DNA of 64,000 nucleotides from NCBI RefSeq assembly GCF_008369445.1, contig NZ_VTWH01000004.1, positions 1-64,000 of the forward strand, read 5' to 3'. The notes below the pieces were generated by a model. It had not been told where the DNA came from. It worked only from the letters and a program-made list of their open reading frames with translations, and did no database searches. Origin of the DNA: Aureimonas fodinaquatilis. Lineage in GTDB: Bacteria > Pseudomonadota > Alphaproteobacteria > Rhizobiales > Rhizobiaceae. Shown here one piece after another: positions 54,184 through 62,734 of the stretch. Made by a program: the position numbers and the translations under genes. How positions within the stretch are numbered: the first letter of the stretch is position 1; each line of letters opens with the position of its first letter.

Positions 54184-54966
54184 TTAAAAATGCACGACAA
54201 GACCGACGATCGGCCCGTGCTGGATAATGTCGAAAACGAAACCGTCGTCATTGCTGAAATCGACGCCAAGCGCACGATAGCCAAGCACCGATGAAAAGCG
54301 CTCGTTGAAATGATAGCCGAGGGCTGCAGCGACATCCCAATCAAGATCCGCCTGACCGGCACCGATCAACCCCCACCCTGTCAGATAGAGCTTCGGCGTA
54401 AAATTAAAATTTCCCCGGATGCCCACCAGCCCGTCTGCCCAGGTGTCCCCGTCAGAAAATGACCGACCATCCAGCAACCCTCCGTAAAAAGTTATGTCGG
54501 TGTCGACGGACCAGACCCGCACACCCGCGGCAAGGTCAAGATGCCCATCCTGAGACTTGGCAACTGTATAGCCAGCCCCAAGCAAACCGCTGAATGTCGT
54601 GGATGTGACCGCAACGCTGCCTGCAACAAAACCTCGAGGCGTGACTGAATCGGTCGAAACCTGGCTGTATTGCAGATCATTGAAAATACTGAAATTGCCT
54701 CGCCTGGCCTCGGCGATCGACATGAAGCCGATATCAAAATCCTTGATAATGTCGCTGAAACTTTCATGCACCTCCACTTCAGCAGATCCAAACTGCGCCA
54801 TTTTGCCATCCAGCCCCGCAACCCAGAAATACGGTGCGATTGTGAACTGCCACCCTTCCTGCTCCATTGAATAGGCCGCGGGCGAAACGGGCACCACCGC
54901 ATCCGCCGCCATCGCGGATCCAAGCGAAGCCAAGCCAAGTGGAATTCCAACAAACCAAGCCTTCAT
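54184..54966 (-). CDS. Outer-membrane-type beta-barrel protein
   Basis: About 260 residues. Signal peptide MKAWFVGIPLGLASLGSAMA. The mature part is beta-rich with aromatic-alternating strands (WQFTIAPYFWVAGLDGKMAQ; LYLTGWGLIGAGQADLDWDV; YHFNERFSSVLGYRALGVDF) and ends HGPIVGLVVHF with terminal Phe, typical of barrel proteins. Family not identified; similar to uncharacterised alphaproteobacterial OMPs. ATG 54966 has GGGGG upstream. Confidence 0.7.
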   Translation of the reverse strand: MKAWFVGIPLGLASLGSAMAADAVVPVSPAAYSMEQEGWQFTIAPYFWVAGLDGKMAQFGSAEVEVHESFSDIIKDFDIGFMSIAEARRGNFSIFNDLQYSQVSTDSVTPRGFVAGSVAVTSTTFSGLLGAGYTVAKSQDGHLDLAAGVRVWSVDTDITFYGGLLDGRSFSDGDTWADGLVGIRGNFNFTPKLYLTGWGLIGAGQADLDWDVAAALGYHFNERFSSVLGYRALGVDFSNDDGFVFDIIQHGPIVGLVVHF

Positions 54967-55155
54967 GCCTGCCCCCGCAAACGTAGAATACGACCCGACT
55001 GCTATAAATGTGCGATTTGGCGTTTCTTCTGAACTTCGCCAGACATTCACCTTCAGGTAGAAGGTCACGTCCATCAATCCAAGTCAATCCACAGCGGCCT
55101 TGATGCAAAACCGGTTTTCGGATCGCACTTGCACGCCTTCACAAACGATGTAATA

Positions 55156-55193
55156 GTATCGAGATACGATTGAATTATATCGAATATCGATAC
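55156..55193. promoter_or_regulatory. Candidate operator upstream of the ABC operon
   Basis: A 38-bp imperfect palindrome from GTATCGAGATACGAT to ATATCGAATATCGATAC; 15 of 19 half-site positions match. It is about 70 bases before the binding-protein start. Which regulator binds is not known; the nearby IclR gene is one candidate. Confidence 0.5.
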
Positions 55194-55261
55194 ATCTTGA
55201 TGGTCTTGATGACCTCTCCCAAACGCCATTTGTTCAACCGCTGCTATGCATTGGAGTGGGA

Positions 55262-56812
55262 ATGCAAACTTCATCGACAAAGAAGATCACATCGCGCATT
55301 TCGGCTGCGCTGGTACTATCGGCGCTGGCATTGCCTGCATTTGCGGACAAATCCACGGACACTCTTGTCTGGGCTCGGGATATTGAAGCAATCATAACCG
55401 ACCCGTATTACGACAATACGCAGATCACGGTGACCATTCAGGACGAGGTTTGCGACAATCTGCTCGCCCGCAATCCCGAGACGCGTGACTATGAGCCAAA
55501 TCTTGCCACGTCCTATGACTGGGTGGACGATGTGACGCTCAACGTGAAACTGCGGGAAGGCGTGACTTTTCATGGTGGAGAACCATTCACGGCTGAAGAC
55601 GTGAAATACACGCTGGAGCACATTTCCGGGCCGGAAAGCGGCGTGACCCAGCGCACCTATGTCAACTGGATCGAAGGCGTGGAGATTGTTGGCCCGTACG
55701 AGGTGAACATCAAGGCTAAAGAGCCAACCCCGGTCGCGACGGAATATCTGTCAACCGTGTTGCATATGGTGCCGAACGGGCATTACGCCGAAGCGCCTGA
55801 GCGCGATGGGCAGAAGGAATATGGCAGTGTGCCATTGAACTGCACCGGGCCATACAGGATTGCCAACATCGATCCCGGCCGCTCTGTAGAGTTCACAGCC
55901 AACGAAAATTACTTCGACGGACCCAAGCCAAAGCCAACAATCCAGAACGTCACTTACCAGACAATCACCGACCGCGACGCGCAGATCATCGAACTTCTGG
56001 GCGGCAATCTGAACTGGATTGCCAATATCGGCAAAGACAACACGGCGCAGCTTGCTGCCTATGACTCGGTGGAAACACAGGAAGCACCGATCCTGCGGTT
56101 CACCTTCCTGCTGTTCAATTCTGCCGGCAAAGGCGGCGGAACCAACCCGTTCCAGGACCAGAAGGTGCGCGCAGCTGTTGCCCATGCCATCAACAAGCAA
56201 GGCATTGCACAAGGGTTGATTGGTGAACGCGCCGATCCGGTCAATTCGGTTTGCCACCCGCTTCAGGTTGGTTGCAGCACCGATGTGACGACCTATGACT
56301 ACGACCCGGATAAGGCCCGTGCCCTGCTTGCAGAGGCTGGCTTCCCGGATGGCTTTTCGGCAGACCTGTACACGGCCGTGCCGCGCGAATTCAACGAAGC
56401 GGTTGTTAATGACCTGCGGGCTGTGGGCATTCAGTTGAACATACGGCAAATGCAATACAGCGCTTTCAGGCCGGTTGCCCGTTCGGGTGAGGCAAAAATC
56501 ACCTTCAACACCTGGGGCTCCAACCGCATCAATGACGCTTCAGCCAGCACCTCTCACTTCTTCAACCATTCCGATGACGACCTGACATTGGACCCCAAAC
56601 TGCATGAGCTGCTGCAGAAGGCCAACAGCACGATCAACACGGAAGAGCGCAACGCCGCTTTTCAGGAAGCGCTGGGCATCATTGCCGACAATGTCTACGC
56701 GGTACCGGTAACAACGATGTCCGTTTACAATGCCAGCACAAGCGATCTGGAAATCTCGCCATATTTCGACGATCTCCCACGCTTTTATCGCGCGAAATGG
56801 AAAGAAGAATAG
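55262..56812 (+). CDS. Peptide-type ABC transporter substrate-binding protein
   Basis: About 516 residues, SBP_bac_5 family. Signal peptide MQTSSTKKITSRISAALVLS with ALPAFA cleavage. Typical pattern: YEPNLATSYDWVDDVTLNVK, then LREGVTFHGGEPFTAEDVKY, FQDQKVRAAVAHAINKQGIA, and YDPDKARALLAEAGFP. Ligand not predictable by eye; peptides, opines or similar. Start at 55262 with GGAG nearby; the frame's GTG two codons before is less likely. First gene of a five-gene import operon. Confidence 0.9.
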   Translation: MQTSSTKKITSRISAALVLSALALPAFADKSTDTLVWARDIEAIITDPYYDNTQITVTIQDEVCDNLLARNPETRDYEPNLATSYDWVDDVTLNVKLREGVTFHGGEPFTAEDVKYTLEHISGPESGVTQRTYVNWIEGVEIVGPYEVNIKAKEPTPVATEYLSTVLHMVPNGHYAEAPERDGQKEYGSVPLNCTGPYRIANIDPGRSVEFTANENYFDGPKPKPTIQNVTYQTITDRDAQIIELLGGNLNWIANIGKDNTAQLAAYDSVETQEAPILRFTFLLFNSAGKGGGTNPFQDQKVRAAVAHAINKQGIAQGLIGERADPVNSVCHPLQVGCSTDVTTYDYDPDKARALLAEAGFPDGFSADLYTAVPREFNEAVVNDLRAVGIQLNIRQMQYSAFRPVARSGEAKITFNTWGSNRINDASASTSHFFNHSDDDLTLDPKLHELLQKANSTINTEERNAAFQEALGIIADNVYAVPVTTMSVYNASTSDLEISPYFDDLPRFYRAKWKEE

Positions 56813-56855
56813 TCGCCTGAGGCGAAGCTTCATCACTCACGGCAAGGACGTTTAG

Positions 56856-57773
56856 ATGATTGCATTTCTGATACGGCGTATTGGCACAGCCATTCTCGTC
56901 GTCTTCACAGTGTCCTTGCTGGCATTTATGCTTGTGCGGCTCGCAGGGGACCCTGCGGCCGCCATAGCGGGCGAAGGGGCCACGCCTGCGGATATTGAGC
57001 GTATCCGCATTCTTTACGGCTTCGACAAGCCCTGGTTCCACACCTATCTTTTGTGGCTGGAGCGCATTTTCAACGGCGATCTCGGCTATTCGCCAATCAC
57101 CCGGCAAGACGTTTCCGCCATGATTGCCAAGGCCCTGCCCGTTACGCTGACGCTCGGCGGCATGGCCATGTTGTTTGCGATGATGCTCAGCCTGCCGCTG
57201 GGCATCATCGCCAGCCTGAAGCCAAACGGCCTGGTTGACCGTATCGTACTGGCAATAACGGTCGTATTCCAGGCTATGCCGGTTTTCTGGATGGGCTTGC
57301 TGCTTCTGCTTTATTTCGGGCTGTACTGGCGGCTTTTCCCCACCGGGGGCGATGCAACGCTGAAGCACTTTGTTTTGCCTGCAGCGGCACTGGGCCTGTT
57401 TGCCAGCCCTGGCCTTATCCGCCTGACACGCGCAGGAATGCTGGATGCGCTGGCATCGGATTATGTGCGCACGGCGCGGGCCAAAGGAATGAGCGAGATG
57501 ACGATTGTTCTGCGCCACACCATTCCCAATGCAATGATTCCGGTGGTGGCGCTGGCAGCGGTGGAGTGCGGAACGTTGCTGGGCGGTTCAATTGTCATTG
57601 AAGCCGTTTTTTCTCTCAACGGACTTGGGCAACTTGCATGGCGGGCAATTCAACGGCTGGACATTGCGGTCATTCAGGGCGTCGTTCTGGTGGTTGCCGT
57701 CATCTACATTCTGCTCACCCTCTTTGCCGATTTTCTCAATGCGTTTCTCGATCCGCGTATCCGGGTGAAGTGA
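56856..57773 (+). CDS. ABC transporter permease (DppB-like)
   Basis: 305 residues, six membrane segments. DppB-type: starts MIAFLIRRIGTAILVVFTVS, then EGATPADIERIRILYGFDKP, GDLGYSPITRQDVSAMI, and EAA loop with YVRTARAKGMSEMTIVLRHT. AAGGA eight bases upstream of ATG. Partner of the next gene. Confidence 0.93.
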   Translation: MIAFLIRRIGTAILVVFTVSLLAFMLVRLAGDPAAAIAGEGATPADIERIRILYGFDKPWFHTYLLWLERIFNGDLGYSPITRQDVSAMIAKALPVTLTLGGMAMLFAMMLSLPLGIIASLKPNGLVDRIVLAITVVFQAMPVFWMGLLLLLYFGLYWRLFPTGGDATLKHFVLPAAALGLFASPGLIRLTRAGMLDALASDYVRTARAKGMSEMTIVLRHTIPNAMIPVVALAAVECGTLLGGSIVIEAVFSLNGLGQLAWRAIQRLDIAVIQGVVLVVAVIYILLTLFADFLNAFLDPRIRVK

Positions 57774-57774
57774 C

Positions 57775-58677
57775 ATGACAACACTGGATCAAACGGACCG
57801 CACCATCGACACAGCCACTCCTCTGGGCAAGCGCTCGGGGCTGGCGCGCTATCTCAGCCATTACGGCTTTGCCTTCGGCATAACCCTCTTGGCAATTGTT
57901 GTGCTGATGGCGCTTTTTGCACCGCTTATCGCCCCGCATGACCCGTTTGCGCAGGATATGACACGCCGCTGGCTGGATCCGGTATGGTACGCAGACGGCA
58001 CATGGGCGCACCCGCTTGGCACAGATGGTTTCGGTCGCGATTATCTTTCCCGGCTGATTTACGGCGCGCGCATCTCCATTCTGATCGGCCTGTTCACCAT
58101 GCTGCTGTCCGGCTTCATCGGTGTAACGCTGGGGCTGCTTGGTGGTTACTTCGGTGGCTGGGTGGATTCGGTCATTTCCTTCATCATCATGACACGCCTG
58201 ACGGTTCCCGTGGTTCTGGTGGCAACCGCCCTGTCAGCGATCGCCGGCAGCACATTCGGCACGGTCGTCATCATTCTGGGCTTTTTGTTATGGGACAGGT
58301 TTGCCGTGGTGACACGCGGCGCGGTGCAAAAAGTGCGCAGTCTGGAATTTGTGCGGGCGGCGCGTGCTGTCGGATGCAGCAACACCCGCATCATCATCCG
58401 CGAAATCATTCCCAATATCGCACCGGTCATTCTGGTCATTGCCACCTTGGAAGTGGCGCAGGCCATTCTTCTGGAAGCCGCCCTCTCCTTTCTGGGTCTT
58501 GGCGTGCAACCGCCCTTGCCATCCTGGGGCTTGATGATCGCGGAAGGCAAAAGCCAGATGCTGTTCAAACCCTGGGTCATCACCATTCCGGGCATAGCGC
58601 TGTTCATGCTGATTTTGGCCATCAACCTTCTGGGCGACGCATTGCGCGATTTGACGACGACGGGCGGACGGGTGTGA
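57775..58677 (+). CDS. ABC transporter permease (DppC-like)
   Basis: 300 residues. N-terminal membrane helix (FGITLLAIVVLMALFAPLIA), then HPLGTDGFGRDYLSRLIYGA and EAA loop FVRAARAVGCSNTRIIIREI, ending in QPPLPSWGLMIAEGKSQMLF, as in DppC. Follows the first permease by one base. Confidence 0.93.
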   Translation: MTTLDQTDRTIDTATPLGKRSGLARYLSHYGFAFGITLLAIVVLMALFAPLIAPHDPFAQDMTRRWLDPVWYADGTWAHPLGTDGFGRDYLSRLIYGARISILIGLFTMLLSGFIGVTLGLLGGYFGGWVDSVISFIIMTRLTVPVVLVATALSAIAGSTFGTVVIILGFLLWDRFAVVTRGAVQKVRSLEFVRAARAVGCSNTRIIIREIIPNIAPVILVIATLEVAQAILLEAALSFLGLGVQPPLPSWGLMIAEGKSQMLFKPWVITIPGIALFMLILAINLLGDALRDLTTTGGRV

Positions 58678-58708
58678 CGGGCATGAACGCAAATTGGAAC
58701 GAGATATC

Positions 58709-59698
58709 ATGACAGCGGTCGAAACTTTCGAAAGCCAGACACTCTCGGTCAAAAATCTGCGGATCGCCATACCCGATCCTGCTGAGGATATTCCGATTGT
58801 CCGTGGCATTTCACTGTCAGTGCGCCGGGGCGAAACCGTATGCGTTGTGGGGGAATCCGGCTGCGGAAAATCCATGACGGCCCTGGCGCTGATGTCTCTG
58901 CTGCCGCGCTTTGTCAAATGCGCCAGCGATGAGTACCAGGTTAATGGCAAGGACCTGTCGCGGCTGTCCAACCGCTCGATGAGCGGTGTTCGCGGGCGCG
59001 ATATCGGCATGATTTTTCAAGAGCCGATGACATCTCTCAACCCTTGCCTGACCATCGGCTCGCAGTTGACAGAGGCGTTTTTGCGCCATGGCATGGGGTC
59101 AAAAAAGGATGCCGCCGACAGGGCAACCTATCTTCTGGACCGAACCGGCATAAAAAACGCTCCGGAGCGGATGCGGCAATATCCGCATGAGCTCTCGGGT
59201 GGGTTGCGGCAGCGTGTCATGATTGCCATGGCGCTGATGTGCAAACCCGGTTTTCTGATTGCCGATGAACCGACAACCGCGCTGGATGTCACCATTCAGG
59301 CCCAGATTCTGCATCTGCTGAAAGAGCTTCAGGTCGAGAACAATATCGGCATGATGTTCATCACTCACGATCTGGGCGTGGTGGCCAATATCGCCGACCG
59401 GGTGGTGGTGCTCTATGCCGGCGAAGTGGTGGAACAGGGCACGGCGCAGGATATCATCCGACGCCCGGCTCATCCTTACACCAAGGCGCTCATCGATTGC
59501 CTGCTGGTACCCGGCCAGACGCGTCCGGGGCAAAAACTGACAACAATACCGGGTCTTGTGCCCAGCGGGGCGAAAGGCAATGTCTGCAGCTTTCTGAACC
59601 GCTGCTACTATGCACAAAACGCCTGCAGGCAGCCCATCATGCTGCGAGAAAGCGGTCAGAAGGAGCATCTCTATCGATGTATATTGGACCCGCAATGA
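58709..59698 (+). CDS. ABC transporter ATP-binding protein (DppD-like)
   Basis: About 329 residues. Walker A GESGCGKSMTALALM, signature ELSGGLRQRVMIAMAL, Walker B FLIADEPTTALDVTIQ, and the C-terminal oligopeptide-transporter region with four Cys (CSFLNRCYYAQNAC and IMLRESG...YRCIL) typical of the iron-sulphur-like DppD/F tails. ATG at 58709 rather than the in-frame TTG 15 bases before. ATGA overlap with the next gene. Confidence 0.92.
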   Translation: MTAVETFESQTLSVKNLRIAIPDPAEDIPIVRGISLSVRRGETVCVVGESGCGKSMTALALMSLLPRFVKCASDEYQVNGKDLSRLSNRSMSGVRGRDIGMIFQEPMTSLNPCLTIGSQLTEAFLRHGMGSKKDAADRATYLLDRTGIKNAPERMRQYPHELSGGLRQRVMIAMALMCKPGFLIADEPTTALDVTIQAQILHLLKELQVENNIGMMFITHDLGVVANIADRVVVLYAGEVVEQGTAQDIIRRPAHPYTKALIDCLLVPGQTRPGQKLTTIPGLVPSGAKGNVCSFLNRCYYAQNACRQPIMLRESGQKEHLYRCILDPQ

Positions 59699-60501
59699 CA
59701 GGCAGCCCCGTGTCCGACACATCCCCCATGGTCATCGAAGCGCAGGATCTGACATGCGTGTTTTCCAGCGGCGGTATGTTTTCGCGGCAAAAAGCTGTTG
59801 CGCTCAACAATGTCAGCCTGTCCGCACGCAAGGGAGAGTCCATTTCCATTGTTGGTGAATCCGGCTCTGGCAAAACCACTCTGGCCATGGTTCTTCTGGG
59901 CTTGCAGCCGGTAACCGCGGGCTCGGTGCACATTGCCGGCAAGGCGCTGTCATCCTATTCGCGCAAGGAACTGGCACGGGTGGTGCAGCCAGTGTTTCAG
60001 GACCCATATTCCACGTTGAACCCACGCCAGACCATTCGATCCATATTGACCCTGCCGCTGATCGTCCATGGCGAAAGCCGCAACAATGGCGAAAAGCGAA
60101 TGCTGCAAGCCATGGATGCGGTGGGCATGGCGGCGCGGCATCTGGATGCTTTTCCATCACAGCTTTCCGGCGGCCAGCGTCAGCGCATTGCTATTGCCCG
60201 GGCATTGATGGTCCGGCCCGAAATCCTGATCTGTGATGAGCCCACATCAGCGCTGGATGTGTCGGTGCAGGCCCAGATCCTCAATCTCCTGACCGATATC
60301 CGGCGCGAATTCGGCCTGACATACATCCTGATCACGCACAATTTTTCGGTCGCTGAATATATGGCGGACAGGGTTTGTGTGATGTTGAAGGGCGAGATTA
60401 TTGAAGAGGCGGCAGCGCAGGATTTCTTCCGCTCTGCCAGCCACCCTTATTCACGCTCGTTGCTCAACGCCATTCCCACACTGGAAGGCGTAGACCGGTA
60501 G
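59695..60501 (+). CDS. ABC transporter ATP-binding protein (DppF-like)
   Basis: About 268 residues. Walker A GESGSGKTTLAMVLLG, signature LSGGQRQRIAIARALM, Walker B LICDEPTSALDVSVQ, and the short C-terminal end HPYSRSLLNAIPTLEG. ATG at 59695 overlaps the preceding stop (ATGA) and starts MTGSPVSDTSPMVIEA; an ATG at 59677 is also possible. Last gene of the import operon; converges on lhgO. Confidence 0.92.
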   Translation: MTGSPVSDTSPMVIEAQDLTCVFSSGGMFSRQKAVALNNVSLSARKGESISIVGESGSGKTTLAMVLLGLQPVTAGSVHIAGKALSSYSRKELARVVQPVFQDPYSTLNPRQTIRSILTLPLIVHGESRNNGEKRMLQAMDAVGMAARHLDAFPSQLSGGQRQRIAIARALMVRPEILICDEPTSALDVSVQAQILNLLTDIRREFGLTYILITHNFSVAEYMADRVCVMLKGEIIEEAAAQDFFRSASHPYSRSLLNAIPTLEGVDR

Positions 60502-60557
60502 TCTGTTCAAATGATCGTCCAATGGCCTGAACTGATCTGGCCCTCTGTCCTGTCAAA

Positions 60558-61748
60558 CTAAGCCGTCAACCGGTCCACAATCATGCGGCCAATCGGCATG
60601 GCCGAGGTAGCGGCCGGCGACGGTGCATTGCACACGTGCAGCATGCGGGGCGATTGCAGGAACAGAAAATCATGCACCAGAGTGCCATCCGCCAGCACTG
60701 CCTGTGCGCGAATGCCAGCGCCCGGTGAAGACAGGTCTTCCAGCTTCAGGCTTGGGCAGAATTTCCGGCATTCTTCCAGATAGCGCGCCCGTGCGATTGA
60801 ATTGCGAAACTCCGTCACACCAGAGCGCATATTGGCAGCGGCCATTTTCCAGAAGCCGCCGAAACGCACTGTATCCACGACATCCCTGACGTTGACGGAG
60901 CCTTTGGGATACCCTTCCCGCGCAAAGCCCAGAACAGCATTCGGGCCCACCGTGGTGCTGCCGTCGATCATCCGCGTCAGATGAATGCCAAGAAATGGCA
61001 GATCCGGATCCGGAATAGGATAAATCAGATGCCGGACGATACCGGATTTGCTTTGCGGCAAGGTGTAGTATTCACCCCGGAACGGCACAATTCTGTGGGT
61101 CACATCCATGCCCGCAGCCTTGGCCAGCCGGTCTGATTGCAGCCCGGCGCAGGCGACAAGCTGGCTGGCCGTCAACGTTGCGCCATCATCGGTGATGACA
61201 TCAACATTCTGTCCGGTTTCGCGAATGGTTGAAACGCGGGTGTTGTAGCGAATTTCCACGCCGCGTTCAGTCAGCAATGCTGCCATTGCCAGACAGATGC
61301 GGCGATAATCCACTATGCCGGTTGCGTGCACCAGCATTGCACCGACCCCGCTGATATTGGGTTCCAGCTCTCGCAAACGCTGCACAGACACAACATCAAA
61401 GTCGATTTCGTTTTCTCGTGCCCGTCCCTCCAGAGCGTGCATTCGCTCAAGCTCTTGCGCATTGGTGGCCACCAGCAGCTTGCCGCACACCTCGAAAGGA
61501 ATGTTGTGCTCGGAGCAGAATTGCTTGGTTGCCTCTGCTCCTTCCCGACACAGCCGTGCTTTCAACGAACCAGGCTGATAATAAACGCCCGCATGAATAA
61601 CGCCGCTGTTGTGGCCGGTCTGGTGCAGGCCCGGCTCGGCCTCCTTTTCCAGCAGCACGATTTTCGCGCCGGGGTCGCGGCGCAACAGTTCCAGCGTGGT
61701 AGCAAGTCCAACGATGCCGCCACCGACGACACAATACTGATACGGCAT
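60558..61748 (-). CDS. lhgO: L-2-hydroxyglutarate oxidase
   Basis: About 396 residues. FAD-dependent enzyme oxidising L-2-hydroxyglutarate to 2-oxoglutarate. N-terminal dinucleotide motif YCVVGGGIVGLATTLELLRR, then the characteristic EPGLHQTGHNSGVIHAGVYY and PGSLKARLCREGAEATKQFC, as in E. coli LhgO. The ATG at 61748 has AAGAG seven bases upstream; another ATG five codons earlier is possible. It lies 65 bases past the IclR gene on the same strand. Confidence 0.93.
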   Translation of the reverse strand: MPYQYCVVGGGIVGLATTLELLRRDPGAKIVLLEKEAEPGLHQTGHNSGVIHAGVYYQPGSLKARLCREGAEATKQFCSEHNIPFEVCGKLLVATNAQELERMHALEGRARENEIDFDVVSVQRLRELEPNISGVGAMLVHATGIVDYRRICLAMAALLTERGVEIRYNTRVSTIRETGQNVDVITDDGATLTASQLVACAGLQSDRLAKAAGMDVTHRIVPFRGEYYTLPQSKSGIVRHLIYPIPDPDLPFLGIHLTRMIDGSTTVGPNAVLGFAREGYPKGSVNVRDVVDTVRFGGFWKMAAANMRSGVTEFRNSIARARYLEECRKFCPSLKLEDLSSPGAGIRAQAVLADGTLVHDFLFLQSPRMLHVCNAPSPAATSAMPIGRMIVDRLTA

Positions 61749-61813
61749 GTTCGGGCTCTTCATAAGCGAGTTGAATTCTGTTCGGGAAGTTAACTGTGTA
61801 CAGGCTTTGCGTC

Positions 61814-62638
61814 TTAGACCTTGCCGGAGCCGAGACGAAAAGGCTCCAGTTGATCAAGTTCCGGTGTTTGCGTTGAAACCTGCCTTGCAGTTTCCATGAC
61901 CATCGGTGCCAGTTCCTCGCGCAGCCGCTCTATCGTCCAGCGCGTTGCCGGGGCGGAAATGGTGATAGCTCCGACCACCCTGCCCGATTGCAACACGGGT
62001 GCACTGACATTGAGATCACCTGTGTAAAACTCTCCATCCGCATAAGCATAGCCTTCTTCCGATGCCTCCTGACACAGTGTCAGCAAAGCTTCCACGTCGG
62101 TTATGGTTTTGCGGGTGTGCGCAACGCGATCAGAACTTTGCAGAATGCTGCGCCGTTCATCCACCGGCAGGCAGGACAAATAGGCCCGGCCAGCCGAAGT
62201 GCAGAAAATCGGCAGTCTTCGGCCCAAAGGCATGTGAACCGGTGTTGTCAGGCTGGTGGGGAACCGGCCGACATAAACCATTTCGGCACCGTCCGGCTCG
62301 GAATAGTTCACCGTTTCGCGGCATGCCCGGTTCAGGTCCAGCAAAAACGGATTGGCCCGCTCAATCGTCCGGTTGACCAGAAGGTAGCGGTAGCCAAGCG
62401 CCAAAGTGGCAACCGTCAGCGAATAGCGCTTGGTCGACGGATCCTTGTGCAGATAACCCAGTGTTTCCAGCGTGTGCGCAAAACGTTGCGCGGCACTTTT
62501 GCTGATGCCCGCGCCAACCGCAATTTCCGAAAGGTTCATTGCTTCACGTTCGGGGCTGAACGCCAGAAGAACAGCAAGGCCTTTTTCCAGAGACTGGTTG
62601 AAGAGACCGTCCACGTGATCCGTTTTGTTCTTTTGCAA
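61814..62638 (-). CDS. IclR family transcription regulator
   Basis: 274 residues. N-terminal winged HTH (SLEKGLAVLLAFSPEREAMN, then LSEIAVGAGISKSAAQRFAH) and C-terminal IclR effector domain (GRRLPIFCTSAGRAYLSCLP; GYAYADGEFYTGDLNVSAPV). It probably controls the adjacent hydantoinase/oxoprolinase operon and lhgO, and perhaps the ABC operon nearby. All on the minus strand with the hyuB gene 96 bases upstream. Confidence 0.92.
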   Translation of the reverse strand: MQKNKTDHVDGLFNQSLEKGLAVLLAFSPEREAMNLSEIAVGAGISKSAAQRFAHTLETLGYLHKDPSTKRYSLTVATLALGYRYLLVNRTIERANPFLLDLNRACRETVNYSEPDGAEMVYVGRFPTSLTTPVHMPLGRRLPIFCTSAGRAYLSCLPVDERRSILQSSDRVAHTRKTITDVEALLTLCQEASEEGYAYADGEFYTGDLNVSAPVLQSGRVVGAITISAPATRWTIERLREELAPMVMETARQVSTQTPELDQLEPFRLGSGKV

Positions 62639-62734
62639 ATTCGTATCACCTTGCCTGCTGTGGGAAAGGGTGACAGTGCCACCCCCACTGAATTGGTTCG
62701 CGTCCCGTTGTGCGGCGGCGATCGGGCCTTTGCC

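Noticed and set aside
53736-54362. N-terminal extension of the histidine kinase
   Set aside because: Residues look non-coding and overlap the plus-strand small gene; MSQIPDQ at 53735 gives a normal PAS beginning.
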